Positions 1 through 10,979 of a DNA stretch of 64,000 nucleotides are shown here, piece by piece. The notes under the pieces are model-generated. The model was not told the origin of the DNA. It saw only the letters and a program-made list of their open reading frames with translations, and did not search any database. The DNA comes from Paraescarpia echinospica. Taxonomy: Eukaryota > Annelida > Polychaeta > Sabellida > Siboglinidae. A program made the position numbers and the translations under genes. Numbering within the stretch: position 1 is the stretch's first letter; each line of letters begins with the position of its first letter. The stretch is from contig CM034533.1 of the NCBI GenBank assembly GCA_020002185.1, positions 52,657,568 to 52,721,567 on the forward strand, read 5' to 3'.

Positions 1-2376
1 CTGTGTTGTACTTTCAGCGAGCAGTAGATCAGGTTCGCCTAGGAACTGTGTTGTACTTTCAGCGAGCAGTAGATCAGGTTCGCCTAGGAACTGTGTTGTA
101 CTTTCAGCGAGCAGTAGATCAGGTTCGCCTAGGAACTGTGTTGTACTTTCAGCGAGCAGTAGATCAGGTTCGCCTAGGAACTGTGTTGTACTTTCAGTGA
201 GCAGTAGATCAGGTTCGCCTAGGAACTGTGTTGTACTTTCAGTGAGCAGTAGATCAGGTTCGCCTAGGAACTGTGTTGTACTTTCAGCGAGCAGTAGATC
301 AGGTTCGCCTAGGAACTGTGTTGTACTTTCAGTGAGCAGTAGATCAGGTTCGCCTAGGAACTGTGTTACTTTCAGCGAGCAGTAGATCAGGTTCGCCTAG
401 GAACTGTGTTGTACTTTCAGTGAGCAGTAGATCAGGTTCGCCTAGGAACTGTGTTGTACTTTCAACGAGCAGTAGATCAGGTTCGCCTAGGAACTGTGTG
501 TTACTTTCAGTGAGCAGTAGATCAGGTTCGCCTAGGAACTGTGTTGTACTTTCAGCGAGCAGTAGATCAGGTTTGCTTAGGAACTGTGTTGTACTTTCAG
601 CGAGCAGTAGATCAGGTTTGCCTAGGAACTGTGTTGTACTTTCAGCGAGCAGTAGATCAGGTTTGCTTAGGAACTGTGTTGTACTTTCAGCGAGCAGTAG
701 ATCAGGTTCGTCTAGGAACTGTGTTGTACTTTCAGCGAGCAGTAGATCAGGTTCGCCTAGGAACTGTGTTGTACTTTCAGCGAGCAGTAGATCAGGTTCG
801 CCTAGGAACTGTGTTGTACTTTCAGCGAGCAGTAGATCAGGTTCGTCTAGGAACTGTGTTGTACTTTCAGCGAGCAGTAGATCAGGTTCGCCTAGGAACT
901 GTGTTGTACTTTCAGCGAGCAGTAGATCAGGTTCGCCTAGGAACTGTGTTGTACTTTCAGCGAGCAGTAGATCAGGTTCGCTAGGAACTGTGTTGTACTT
1001 TCAGCGAGCAGTAGATCAGGTTTGCTTAGGAACTGTGTTGTACTTTCAGCGAGCAGTAGATCAGGTTCGCCTAGGAACTGTGTTGTACTTTCAGTGAGCA
1101 GTAGATCAGGTTCGCCTAGGAACTGTGTTGTACTTTCAGTGAGCAGTAGATCAGGTTCGCCTAGGAACTGTGTTGTACTTTCAGCGAGCAGTAGATCAGG
1201 TTCGCCTAGGAACTGTGTTGTACTTTCAGCGAGCAGTAGATCAGGTTCGCCTAGGAACTGTGTTGTACTTTCAGCGAGCAGTAGATCAGGTTTGCTTAGG
1301 AACTGTGTTGTACTTTCAGCGAGCAGTAGATCAGGTTTGCCTAGGAACTGTGTTGTACTTTCAGCGAGCAGTAGATCAGGTTTGCTTAGGAACTGTCTTG
1401 TACTTTCAACGAGCAGTAGATCAGGTTCGCCTAGGAACTGTGTTGTACTTTCAGTGAGCAGTAGATCAGGTTCGCCTAGGAACTGTGTTGTACTTTCAGT
1501 GAGCAGTAGATCAGGTTCGCCTAGGAACTGTGTTGTACTTTCAGCGAGCAGTAGATCAGGTTCGCCTAGGAACTGTGTTGTACTTTCAGCGAGCAGTAGA
1601 TCAGGTTCGCCTAGGAACTGTGTTGTACTTTCAGCGAGCAGTAGATCAGGTTCGCCTAGGAACTGTGTTGTACTTTCAGCGAGCAGTAGATCAGGTTCGC
1701 CTAGGAACTGTGTTGTACTTTCAGCGAGCAGTAGATCAGGTTTGCTTAGGAACTGTGTTGTACTTTCAGCGAGCAGTAGATCAGGTTCGCCTAGGAACTG
1801 TGTTGTACTTTCAGTGAGCAGTAGATCAGGTTCGCCTAGGAACTGTGTTGTACTTTCAGTGAGCAGTAGATCAGGTTCGCCTAGGAACTGTGTTGTACTT
1901 TCAGTGAGCAGTAGATCAGGTTCGCCTAGGAACTGTGTTGTACTTTCAGCGAGCAGTAGATCAGGTTCGCCTAGGAACTGTGTTGTACTTTCAGCGAGCA
2001 GTAGATCAGGTTTGCTTAGGAACTGTGTTGTACTTTCAGCGAGCAGTAGATCAGGTTTGCTTAGGAACTGTGTTGTACTTTCAGCGAGCAGTAGATCAGG
2101 TTTGCTTAGGAACTGTGTTGTACTTTCAGCGAACAGTAGATCAGGTTTGCTTAGGAACTGTGTTGTACTTTCAGCGAGCAGTAGATCAGGTTTGCTTAGG
2201 AACTGTGTTGTACTTTCAGCGAACAGTAGATCAGGTTTGCTTAGGAACTGTGTTGTACTTTCAGCGAGCAGTAGATCAGGTTTGCTTAGGAACTGTGTTG
2301 TACTTTCAGCGAACAGTAGATCAGGTTTGCTTAGGAACTGTGTTGTACTTTCAGCGAGCAGTAGATCAGGTTCGCC
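1..2376 (+). repeat. 45-bp minisatellite (about 53 copies) carrying a 3' splice-site motif in each unit
   Basis: A head-to-tail array with a 45-bp unit runs from the window edge to 2376, so its 5' end is not seen. Each unit contains TGTGTTGTACTTTCAG followed by CGAGCAGTAGATCAGG, that is, a pyrimidine-leaning tract, an AG, and the first bases of the CLASP exon at 2355. Variants differ at a few sites: CAGCGAG/CAGTGAG/CAACGAG, TTCGCCT/TTTGCTT/TTTGCCT/TTCGTCT, and GAGCAG/GAACAG. A 42-bp unit near 367 and a 44-bp unit near 981 interrupt the period. Two of the three forward frames are open because 45 is divisible by 3, so the long ORFs here are not evidence of coding. The exon frame is open from about 1005 to 2510. 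Confidence 0.97.
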
Positions 2377-2510
2377 GTCATCCCGACTGAGTTACCTGAC
2401 TCACGTGAAGACACACACGGGCACTATGCCCGCGGGCAGGGTCAGGCGCAAGTCGGGCATCCCCTGCAGTCAAGGCTCCAGTCGAGACACAAGTCCTGTA
2501 CGAATAAACG
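2355..2510 (+). CDS. CLASP: CLASP exon: Ser/Arg linker with SxIP motif
   Basis: The acceptor is the last unit of the 45-bp array (TACTTTCAG at 2346-2354) and the donor is GTAGGT at 2511. Phase is 1 in and 1 out. The exon encodes a Ser/Arg/Gly-rich stretch, then SGIP at 2453-2464 (an SxIP EB1-binding motif) and SSRDTSPVR, which matches the conserved CLASP linker just before the middle TOG region. The exon start is uncertain: any upstream array unit back to about 1004 could serve as acceptor and keep the frame, so the exon could be longer in multiples of 15 codons. Confidence 0.85.
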
Positions 2511-4628
2511 GTAGGTGCCACCCAGGGACTGGCACACGCACTGACTAGTTGGTGATGGTTGGTCTGTTTTTTATGTTAGAGTGACAGGTAGTTGAACAAA
2601 GTATTGACCACCAGAGGTTGATTTAAGTCATTAAACATGTTTTTATGTGATGCAGGAAAACGGGATGACATGTTTATGGACACATAGTACAGTTGATTTT
2701 CCAGTTGGTGGCCATTTTAACATTTTGTTTGATTATAAGAAAACTGGACCTGAGAAAAGTCTGAAACTTCTCCACCTTATCAAATTCTGTCAAAAATCAC
2801 CTCCAGCTCTTTTAAATTGCATGATGCGCATCAGTATTTATAAAACTGTAATTACGTTTGTTTTTTTATTTGCATCATTTCACTACAAAAACATTCTAGC
2901 ACTAAACATGCTTGGTCATTTGCACTCACTTCACATAAAATAATTTTTTCAAAATCTGAAATATCACCCACCATTTTCTACATGTTATGTTTTTGCAACA
3001 CGACACGGATGTTAACTGTGCAGGTCTGCCTACCATTACGGATTTTCTGTAATCACTGAAAATTCACCTCAGATTTTTGCCGCCTCCGTATTACAGTAAT
3101 ACAATTATCCGACTATAGGAAATTATACACATTAAAGAATTAGTAAATCTATAAATAATGCTGCTCAGATGCCCTGAAGAAACTGTCATTTCACTTGTTA
3201 CAATTTATCAACAAATATTTAGTCATCCAATGCTGTGTCTATGTACAATGTTATAACTTTGACTGCCACCAGCCTGCTGATGACTGCCTGGGCCTGGTGG
3301 TGATTGCCTGGCATGTGGTGGCACTGCATATACTATGTCTGCATCTGTCAGTCAGCAGCAATTACAGCGACCAAAAATATCAGTGTCATTAATGCACGTC
3401 TAAACATTAATAAAATTTACAGGTGTAGAATTATTGAATTGAAATAAATAAATTAAGATGACATTAGGTAGAACCATAAAATTACATTAAATAGTTACGG
3501 TTTTCTGAAAGTTATGAGTATAATTATAAAATATTTTAGAAGAATATAAAATGAGTATTATAATTGTTGTAATTGCAATAGAAAACTATCATATTTTCAT
3601 TCAAAGTTTTTTATTTGAATACAACAATTTAACTTTGTCATTGACTGTTACCAATAATTATAATGTTTCCTGCTGTGTGTTGTAAATTTAGAAGCTTGTT
3701 GGATGATTATTGGCTAATCACTTGTGCTATCTTTCTCACGGTGATGTTCTTCAGACGTAAACACTTGAGCATGTGTGGCCATGCAGGCACTTTGACAGCT
3801 GTAATTAACACAATGTATCTTATTGGATGTTGTCATCCTCGTGCACCAGGGGTCGCTGCTGCTGATTACGTCAGTGCCAGCCAGCAGTACCCCTGGCTGA
3901 TCACTTTGCGAAACTCTGAATTTAAGCTCAGCCTATGAAATCGCTCACTAGATCAGTAAATCTAGGCAGGTCAGGTGGTAATAATAAAACTAATTTCAAC
4001 TAACCGTGGCTCGTGTTACATGCAATGTTTAGGAAGTAGAAGCAATTATTCGAATACACAATACCACTCGGCTGCTCGTGCTAATGGGCGAACGGGTCAT
4101 TATATATTGGGATTCCCAGAAGTCGTTTATCCATCTTCAAATTGGGGCGGGTATTTGCGATGTTTTCACGGGTGATGCAGCCGTGACTGGCAAAGTCAAT
4201 TACTAGTTTGACTCAGCTAACTTCCGCACTTTGCGTAGGGGATCAGCCAGGGCTAATTTTGTATGGCAAACAGCCCTGGCTTGCGAGGGTGGATGTTGTG
4301 AAACAAGCATCCCTTTGAAGTGCTAACCACTGACCTTAACTGCCGACAGGAGTTACAGTGTAGCAACACAATAATTATGTTGAAACAAAGTATATCTACT
4401 TTTGATGATTAAATTAGTAACTTCCTGGATTCCCAGGCAACGTGAACAGGCTGGGCTTGTCACTGTATCTACTTCAGAGAAAGGTTTGATTGGTAACCTT
4501 GTGGACCGGGGAGTAAGGGGGGGTCATTCCAGAAATTGTTTTTGTCAGGTAGACTGCCTTGACTGCTCTGACCCCTAAACTTTCTGCACTATAAAAATTA
4601 ACTGTATATTTTGTTGATGCTATTGCAG
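2511..4628 (+). other. CLASP: CLASP intron, no recognised feature
   Basis: AT-rich intron. I see no coding similarity, no tandem array and no recognisable transposon in it. Short ORFs here lack any family motif. Confidence 0.6.
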
Positions 4629-4703
4629 GTAGAGAGAGAAGACTGAGTGGCAGCTCGACATCACGGCAAGCGCCGTTATCTAGACTAATTGGACAGACGA
4701 AAG
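4629..4703 (+). CDS. CLASP: CLASP exon: Ser/Arg linker
   Basis: 25 codons between TATTGCAG and GTGAGA, phase 1 in and 1 out. It reads RERRLSGSSTSRQAPLSRL and continues the basic, serine-rich linker. This part is poorly conserved in CLASPs, so the call depends on the splice sites and phase continuity with both neighbours. Confidence 0.8.
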
Positions 4704-4952
4704 GTGAGAGTTAACACTTGCTTCCATAGGGATGTCACTAACGTAAAAATATTTGAATGGTGCATTTCTGATGCTGAGAAATTTGAATTTTTCTAGCATT
4801 TCCACCACCCGTTATATAGATCTGTGTATATGCCACATTGCTAAAGATGTCCCTTTTTGGGGAGTTACGCCTTTCAGAATAATATCTGTGTTTCTGGTTA
4901 CTAGCTGTCAAATGGTACAATAGGTACTACTATCTAGGTAGGACAATTTTGT

Positions 4953-5062
4953 TCTCGAGCAATCGAGACAGTGTTTGAATGAACAGGTCTGCTACAAGGT
5001 GAAGTGTAAAGTGCTTTGAGCAGTCCTGAAGACCAGATGTTGCTCTCTATATAAGAAGTTGC
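4953..5062 (+). mobile_element. tRNA-derived SINE, 3' part only
   Basis: The segment matches the 3' half of the full SINEs at 11586 and 18541: a GTCGAGA-like start, GAACAGGTCTGC, AAGTGTAAAGTGCTTTGAGC and a TATATAAGAA tail. The tRNA-like head is missing (5' truncated). Its tail ends 16 bases before the next CLASP exon, so it supplies most of the sequence immediately upstream of that acceptor. Confidence 0.8.
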
Positions 5063-5078
5063 CTTTCCTCTGTTGTAG

Positions 5079-5143
5079 TTGCGATGGCACAGAGAGTGCT
5101 GACACCTGGTGGTGACATGGAGGCAGCTGTTGCTCATGCTCTG
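5079..5143 (+). CDS. CLASP: CLASP exon: conserved AMRVL-type linker block
   Basis: The acceptor is CTGTTGTAG and the donor is GTCAGT; phase 1 in, 0 out. It reads VAMAQRVLTPGGDMEAAVAHAL, which aligns with the CLASP block that runs AMRVLNTGSDVEEAVADAL in vertebrates. The acceptor tract is short because a SINE tail ends just upstream. Confidence 0.93.
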
Positions 5144-5732
5144 GTCAGTTCGCCATTGATGATGTCGGTCAATAATACCACAGTGGCACAATTCACATTT
5201 TAAAGATATATCTTGTTACAGTAATGATGTCATATCAGATGTGATGTTTTATTTTAAAGGGACACGGTCTGTTAGCCTACCCAGAATTAGTTTGCGTAGT
5301 AATTTATAAAAGGAAGTCTGCTGTGTTGTACGTGGGAAAGTTGAACATCAAAAGTATTGCAGTTAACTCAGCCCGACTTGGCCGTATTGCCAATAAACCT
5401 TGTTTTGAAACTGGTTTGTTTACATGGTCGTACCTTCAAATTGCGACTGTTGTTACGGGCTTACTAAACACAGTTAGGTGGGCAGTATACCTTCAACATA
5501 GTTAGTATAGTTTTAAGAACATTATAATAATTAATAAATGAAAAACTAGGAACAGGCTGCTTCCTATTAAAATGGCATGTGAAGAAAGTTGACATGGTGT
5601 CGAGGAAAGTGCTATATAGTGTATGGGGCATGTTGATTCACTGAAAATTTGTATTTAAGAGATGTGCGATCTCACTCACTATGCATCTCTAAGGGTGGTT
5701 CATGTAAGCGACAGTGTGTGTGTTGTCTGTAG
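5144..5732 (+). other. CLASP: CLASP intron, no recognised feature
   Basis: AT-rich intron sequence with no recognisable element. Confidence 0.55.
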
Positions 5733-5840
5733 GTGTCATCAAGTCGGAGGTGTGAGAGTGCGGAGTCTGATGACGCGGGGAGTGAGACTTCAAGCATCTG
5801 CTCAGAACGTTCCTTCAGTTCCTACAGTCGCACGTCAGAG
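5733..5840 (+). CDS. CLASP: CLASP exon: acidic/serine block before the middle TOG
   Basis: 36 codons, phase 0 in and 0 out, acceptor TTGTCTGTAG and donor GTGGGT. It encodes SSRRCESAESDDAGSETSS then CSERSFSSYSRTSE, matching the conserved CLASP sequence around CSERSYSSR. This is a phosphoserine-rich linker next to the middle TOG domain. Confidence 0.93.
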
Positions 5841-7375
5841 GTGGGTGTCGTAGTACACATAGCTTAATCTCAAGACCCAACCACTCGTCTTTTGGGAAGC
5901 ATGGAATAGCCATGTATAATATAGAGATAGGTTATCTTTGCCGTTTTTCACCACATTGAAACCTGGTCCGGTTGAAAATAGTTTAATTGTTTTGCCCATA
6001 CTAAATAACACACAAACCAGCACATTGTGGTAGATACTACAACTGTTTGACTTTTCATGAATGGATTTTGAAACGCGATGAGCAGTAAAATGAATGGCGG
6101 ATGAGGCTTTAAAGACGACTCCTGTTAATTGAAGTTGTTTTGTTTCTGGTGACAGGCTGTTGTAGCAAAACTCTACTTGAAGTGTGTTCCATTGTAGTCT
6201 ATTGTAGCCGGGTGTTTGCCTGGTGGACAGATGTTAGTAGGTGACAGAACTCTCTGGCCCTTTGTGTCCTTGGTAAGCTCTTTCTACCATGCGTGTGCAA
6301 GAACAGCTGTTGTTGGCAGTCAAATAGATTTTCATCCTGAGGCACGCGTTGGAAAATACGCTGTGCTTCAGGCATGAAAAATTAAAAGCAGTGCATCGAA
6401 ACCATTAATGCTACATTTGTTTATGACATCGTTACCTTAACTTTTCTGTCTCAATCATGACTGTGTGTGTATGTGTGTGTGTGTGTGTGTGTGTGAGTGT
6501 GTGAGTGTGTGTGTGTGTGTGTTACACCAATGCAAGTGTTGATCACATCTTGTATTATGGGGGAAAACCTAGAACATTCTACCGGTGGGCAAATATTGGA
6601 TTTTAGTGATTTGGTGGTGCATAGACAAGGCTCGACATACAGATATTTTTTATTTGGTCCTTAAAAATACAGCAACACAACATGCTTGCTTCTCCAAGAA
6701 GATGAAGAAGAAGAAAACAGTGGGCTTACTCCTAAAAGTAATGTTATTATTCATTTATTTATTTCATGAAAACACTGAGCAGAAAATGAAAGTAAGATAA
6801 ATGTTTTTTTTTAAAGTAAATTCTAAAAGTTTTATTTCACTAATATTAAAAACAAAAAAAAATTCTCAGAAATATGACACGTTAAAGATGCGCTTGTTGA
6901 CTGAATTAACACTGTGTTTGTTTACATCCTCATCCCTGTCTGTGTCGATCGCCTGTGTGTGTATCTACACCGTGGCATGGCGTAGAACTGTGGCATCTGG
7001 ATGTTCGGTCTACCACAGTAGTTCTATCTTGACTACTGTTTCACTGTAGCTTGTGTTTCCCTGTTCGCATACGTGCCAGGCGTCTGACTTTGGCGATCGC
7101 AGGGTCTCCATGCGCATCCACAAGGTACAGTTGTCAATCCACCAATCTGCCGTGTGGCGTGGGTTGTCTGCTTGGCTCGCTCTGTTGTATTTACGGCGTC
7201 AACTGTAGAAATGGCATGGTTGATTTCTGTGTAGGTTTGTCATGGCTTTACCATATTTCAGGATGTTTGTAGGAGTGTTGTTGTCAAGGTTTGTAGGTGC
7301 TGCATGCAGATAAGGTTTTTGGTGTTTACATATTTTTTATTTCCGATATGTCTGTTTGTCAATCATATTGGTTAG
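5841..7375 (+). other. CLASP intron with a (GT)n microsatellite
   Basis: Non-coding intron. A (GT)n run with a few GA/AT interruptions lies at 6472-6522. The rest holds no recognisable repeat or gene. Confidence 0.6.
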
Positions 7376-8225
7376 TCCCCCCTCCCCTCCTTCCTTCCCT
7401 CACTCCCTCCTTTTCTTCCCTCCTCTCTCTCTCCCTCCTTCCTTCCTCACTCCATTCCTCTGTTCTTCCTTCCTCCCTCCTTCCTTCCCTCTCTGTTCTT
7501 CCTTCCTTCCCCCACTCCCTCCCTCTGTTCTTCCCTCCTCTCTCCCTCTTTCACTCCCTCTCTTCATCCATCTGTTCTTCCCTCCTCTCTTCCTCCTTCA
7601 CTCCCTCTCCATCCATCTGTGCTTCCCTCCTCTCTCCCTCCTTCACCCCCTCTCTCCATCCATCTGTGCTTCCCTCCTCTCTCCTGCATTCACTCCCTCT
7701 CTCCCTCCCTCAGTTCTTCCCTCCTCTCTCCCTCATTCACTCCCTCTCTCCCTCCCTCTGTACTTCCCTCCTCTCTCCCTCTTTCCTTCCCTCTCTCCCT
7801 CCCTCTGTTCTTTCCTCCTCTCTCCCACCTTCTTTCCCTCCCTCCCTCTGTTCTTCCCTCCTCTCTCCCTCCTTCCTTCCCTCTCTCCCTCCCTCTGTTC
7901 TTCACTCCTCTCTCCCTCCTTCCTTCCCTCTCCTTCTGTTCTTCCCTCCTCACTCCCTCCTTCCTTCCCTCTCTCCCTCCCTCTGTTTTTCCCTCCTCTC
8001 TCCCTCTCTCACTCCGTCTCTCCCTCCCTCTGTTCTTCCCTCCTCTCTCACTCCCTCTCTCCCTTCCTCTGTTCTTCCCTCCTCTCCCTCCTTCCTTCCC
8101 TCTCTCCCTCCGTCTGTTCTTCCCTCCTCTCTCCCTCCCTCATTCCCTTCCTCCTTTCTTCCCTCCTCCTCTCTCCCTCCTTCCTTCCCTCTCTCCCTCC
8201 ATGTGTTCTTCCCTCCTCTCTGTGT
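7376..8225 (+). repeat. Pyrimidine-rich minisatellite, about 46-bp unit
   Basis: About 850 bases almost free of purines on the plus strand, built from CTCCCTCCTTCCTTCC and CTCTGTTCTTCCCTCCTC blocks that recur about every 46 bases with unit-length variation. All three forward frames stay open (Ser/Pro/Leu/Phe-rich ORFs up to 316 codons) purely because of base composition. Such polypurine-polypyrimidine mirror tracts can form H-DNA and add strong pyrimidine tracts to an intron. It lies about 1.2 kb upstream of the acceptor at 9385. Confidence 0.95.
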
Positions 8226-8904
8226 GGTCTTGCTGAGTGTTTGTTGAAATGTGTTTGTAGCCGGACTCTGTTGTGTGTTCTCTGAGTGCCCTTTCTTTGG
8301 TTTTCGTGTTTTTACAGTATTTTTCAAGGTTACATTTTTGTGTGTATTTTTATGCCCGTGTTATTGATTTATTTTTGTTGTTGTTTTCTTTGTTCTTTCT
8401 ATCTTACCTACTAGAATGACAGGAAACATCAAGAATCACCACATTTAGTGCTCTGTACTGCCTGTATCAGTACAGCCTGCAGTGTGTACCGTATATATTA
8501 CATGGTTTTATACACATTTGTTTGGGTGTACAACGTCTCCACACTGTAGACTGGGATCAGACTATTGATTGGCTTACCAGACCAGCTCAGTCTGTACAGA
8601 AGTGAAGAATACATTGCATTTTATCCGTGCAAGGAAGTGTAGAATATCTTTATTATTATCTAGTCTTTTTGTTCAGATTTGATTACTTTACATGGTTTTG
8701 GAAGCTCCAAGTATTGTGAATTGAATTTGTAATATACTATATGGAATACTGTCTCAACTGAGTAAAATTACTGGTATCAATTACAAGTACAGGTACTTCA
8801 AAATAGATAATAGAACTGTAGGGAAATATGATTTTTTATTTTAAATACTTATGTTATGTACTTGAAATGTAGTTGATAGTTTGGCAAGTACAATTGACCA
8901 GTTA

Positions 8905-9275
8905 CAAGTACAATAGAACCTCACTGTACAGTCACCTCGGTAATACAGCCACCTCACAATTAAGGTCACCCTAGAACAGTCCCAAATTATTTCCACATAC
9001 AGTAAAGTATAGGATATTAGTCTTACTAATAAGGTCACCTCGCTATTCAGGTCACCCTAGAACAGTCCCAAATTATTTCCACATACAGTAAAGTATAAGA
9101 TATTAGTCTTACTAATAAGGTCACCTCGCAATTAAGGTCACCCTAGAACAGTCCCAAATTATTTCCACATACAGTAAAGTATAGGATATTAGTCCCACTA
9201 ATATGGTCACCTCACTATTCAGGTCACTTTTGTCCAGTCCCAAAGGTGACCTTAATAGGGAGGTTCTCCTGTACT
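8905..9275. mobile_element. Non-autonomous pogo/mariner-type element (MITE) with amplified interior
   Basis: The ends are inverted: left ACAATAGAACCTCACTGTAC and right AGGGAGGTTCTCCTGTAC. The same subterminal blocks (AAGGTCACC, GGTGACCTTAAT) recur in the copies at 22378 and 27268. The interior contains about three direct copies of an 86-bp segment (8964, 9050, 9136). No transposase is present. The class is inferred from terminal-repeat style only. Confidence 0.65.
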
Positions 9276-9384
9276 TGTTCTTTCGAAAATACAAGTACTG
9301 AAAAAGTGTACTTAAGTCCATTACAAGTACTAGTTCCCAACTGAGACTGCTATACTGTAATACCTACATGTCTCTTTGTTGCAG

Positions 9385-9488
9385 GATGTAGCCGAGATGC
9401 TGGGCAACTTGGGCAGTGCATCATGGGCCGACAGGAAGGACGGTCTCGTCGAACTACAAAACTTACTACACAGTCAGCGATGTCTCAA
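9385..9488 (+). CDS. CLASP: CLASP exon: start of middle TOG domain
   Basis: The acceptor is TTTGTTGCAG and the donor is GTGAGT; phase 0 in, 2 out. It reads DVAEMLGNLGSASWADRKDG then LVELQNLLHSQRCL. This is the first helix pair of the middle TOG (TOG3) domain, with the conserved SSWxxRKDGL signature of CLASP and other TOG arrays. Confidence 0.97.
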
Positions 9489-9508
9489 GTGAGTGTTGGC
9501 TCAAGGCA

Positions 9509-10979
9509 AGGACCTTTATCTCAGGAGGTAGCTCACTCTTTCATTGAGGTCCACTCGTTCTCTAGTCATTCACTTCCTTGAACAATTGGCCTCTGATCTA
9601 CCAACTAGTGATGTATTCTAGAAAACAGTCTGCCCCAGGAGGTAGTGACGGCCGTGTCCCTGGACCTTTATCTCAGGAGGCAGCTCACTCTTTCATTGAG
9701 GTCCACTCGTTCTCTACTCATTCACTTCCTTGAACCATTGGCCTCTCATCTACCAACTGGTGATGTATTCTAGAAAACAGTCTGCCCCAGGAGGTAGTGA
9801 TGGCCGTGTCCCTGGACCTTTATCTCAGGAGGAAGCTCACTCTTTCATTGAGGTCCACTCGTTCTCTAGTCATTCACTTCCTTGAACAATTGGCCTCTGA
9901 TCTACCAACTAGTGATGTATTCTAGAAAACAGTCTGCCCCAGGAGGTAGTGACGGCCGTGTCCCTGGACCTTTATCTCAGGAGGCAGCTCACTCTTTCAT
10001 TGAGGTCCACTCGTTCTCTAGTCATTCACTTCCTTGAACCATTGGCCTCTCATCTACCAACTGGTGATGTATTCTAGAAAACAGTCTGCCCCAGGAGGTA
10101 GTGATGGCCGTGTCCCTGGACCTTTATCTCAGGAGGTAGCTCACTCTTTCATTGAGGTCCACTCGTTCTCTAGTCATTCACTTCCTTGAACAATTGGCCT
10201 CTGATCTACCAACTAGTGATGTATTCTAGAAAACAGTCTGCCCCAGGAGGTAGTGATGGCCGTGTCCCTGGACCTTTATCTCAGGAGGCAGCTCACTCTT
10301 TCATTGAGGTCCACTCGTTCTCTACTCATTCACTTCCTTGAACCATTGGCCTCTCATCTACCAACCTTTCAGGAGGCAGCTCACTCTTTCATTGAGGACC
10401 ACTCGTTCTCTAGTCATTCACTTCCTTGAACCATTGGCCTCTCATCTACCAACTGGTGATGTATTCTAGAAAACAGTCTGCCCCAGGAGGTAGTGATGGC
10501 CGTGTCCCTGGACCTTTATCTCAGGAGGTAGCTCACTCTTTCATTGAGGTCCACTCGTTCTCTAGTCATTCACTTCCTTGAACAATTGGCCTCTGATCTA
10601 CCAACTAGTGATGTATTCTAGAAAACAGTCTGCCCCAGGAGGTAGTGATGGCCGTGTCCCTGGACCTTTATCTCAGGAGGCAGCTCACTCTTTCATTGAG
10701 GACCACTCGTTCTCTAGTCATTCACTTCCTTGAACCATTGGCCTCTCATCTACCAACTGGTGATGTATTCTAGAAAACAGTCTGCCCCAGGAGGTAGTGA
10801 TGGCCGTGTCCCTGGACCTTTATCTCAGGAGGTAGCTCACTCTTTCATTGAGATCCACTCGTTCTCTAGTCATTCACTTCCTTGAACCATTGGCCTCTCA
10901 TCTACCAACTGGTGATGTATTCTAGAAAACAGTCTGCCCCAGGAGGTAGTGACAGCCGTGTCCCTGGACTGCTTCAAGT
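9509..10979 (+). repeat. 152-bp tandem array in CLASP intron
   Basis: Copies begin with GACCTTTATCTCAGGAGG at 9511, 9663, 9815, 9967, 10119, 10271, 10511, 10663 and 10815, at an exact 152-bp period apart from a truncated unit between 10271 and 10511. Two subtypes (GGTAGCTC with AACAATTGG versus GGCAGCTC with AACCATTGG) partly alternate, which suggests a 304-bp higher-order unit. The array starts about 20 bases after the donor at 9489. Its last unit runs into the retrotransposon tail at 10924. Confidence 0.95.

Noticed and set aside
1..2376. CRISPR-like array
   Set aside because: Units are contiguous with no unique spacers, and the genome is animal.
3..2548. Long ORFs across the 45-bp array (up to 508 codons) as a repetitive protein gene
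   Set aside because: The period is a multiple of 3, so two frames stay open automatically. There is no start-codon context, and the units contain splice-acceptor sequence. Only the end (2355-2510) is supported as coding, by CLASP homology.
7297..8285. Ser/Pro/Leu-rich ORFs of over 300 codons
   Set aside because: They come from a pyrimidine-rich minisatellite. All forward frames are open at once.
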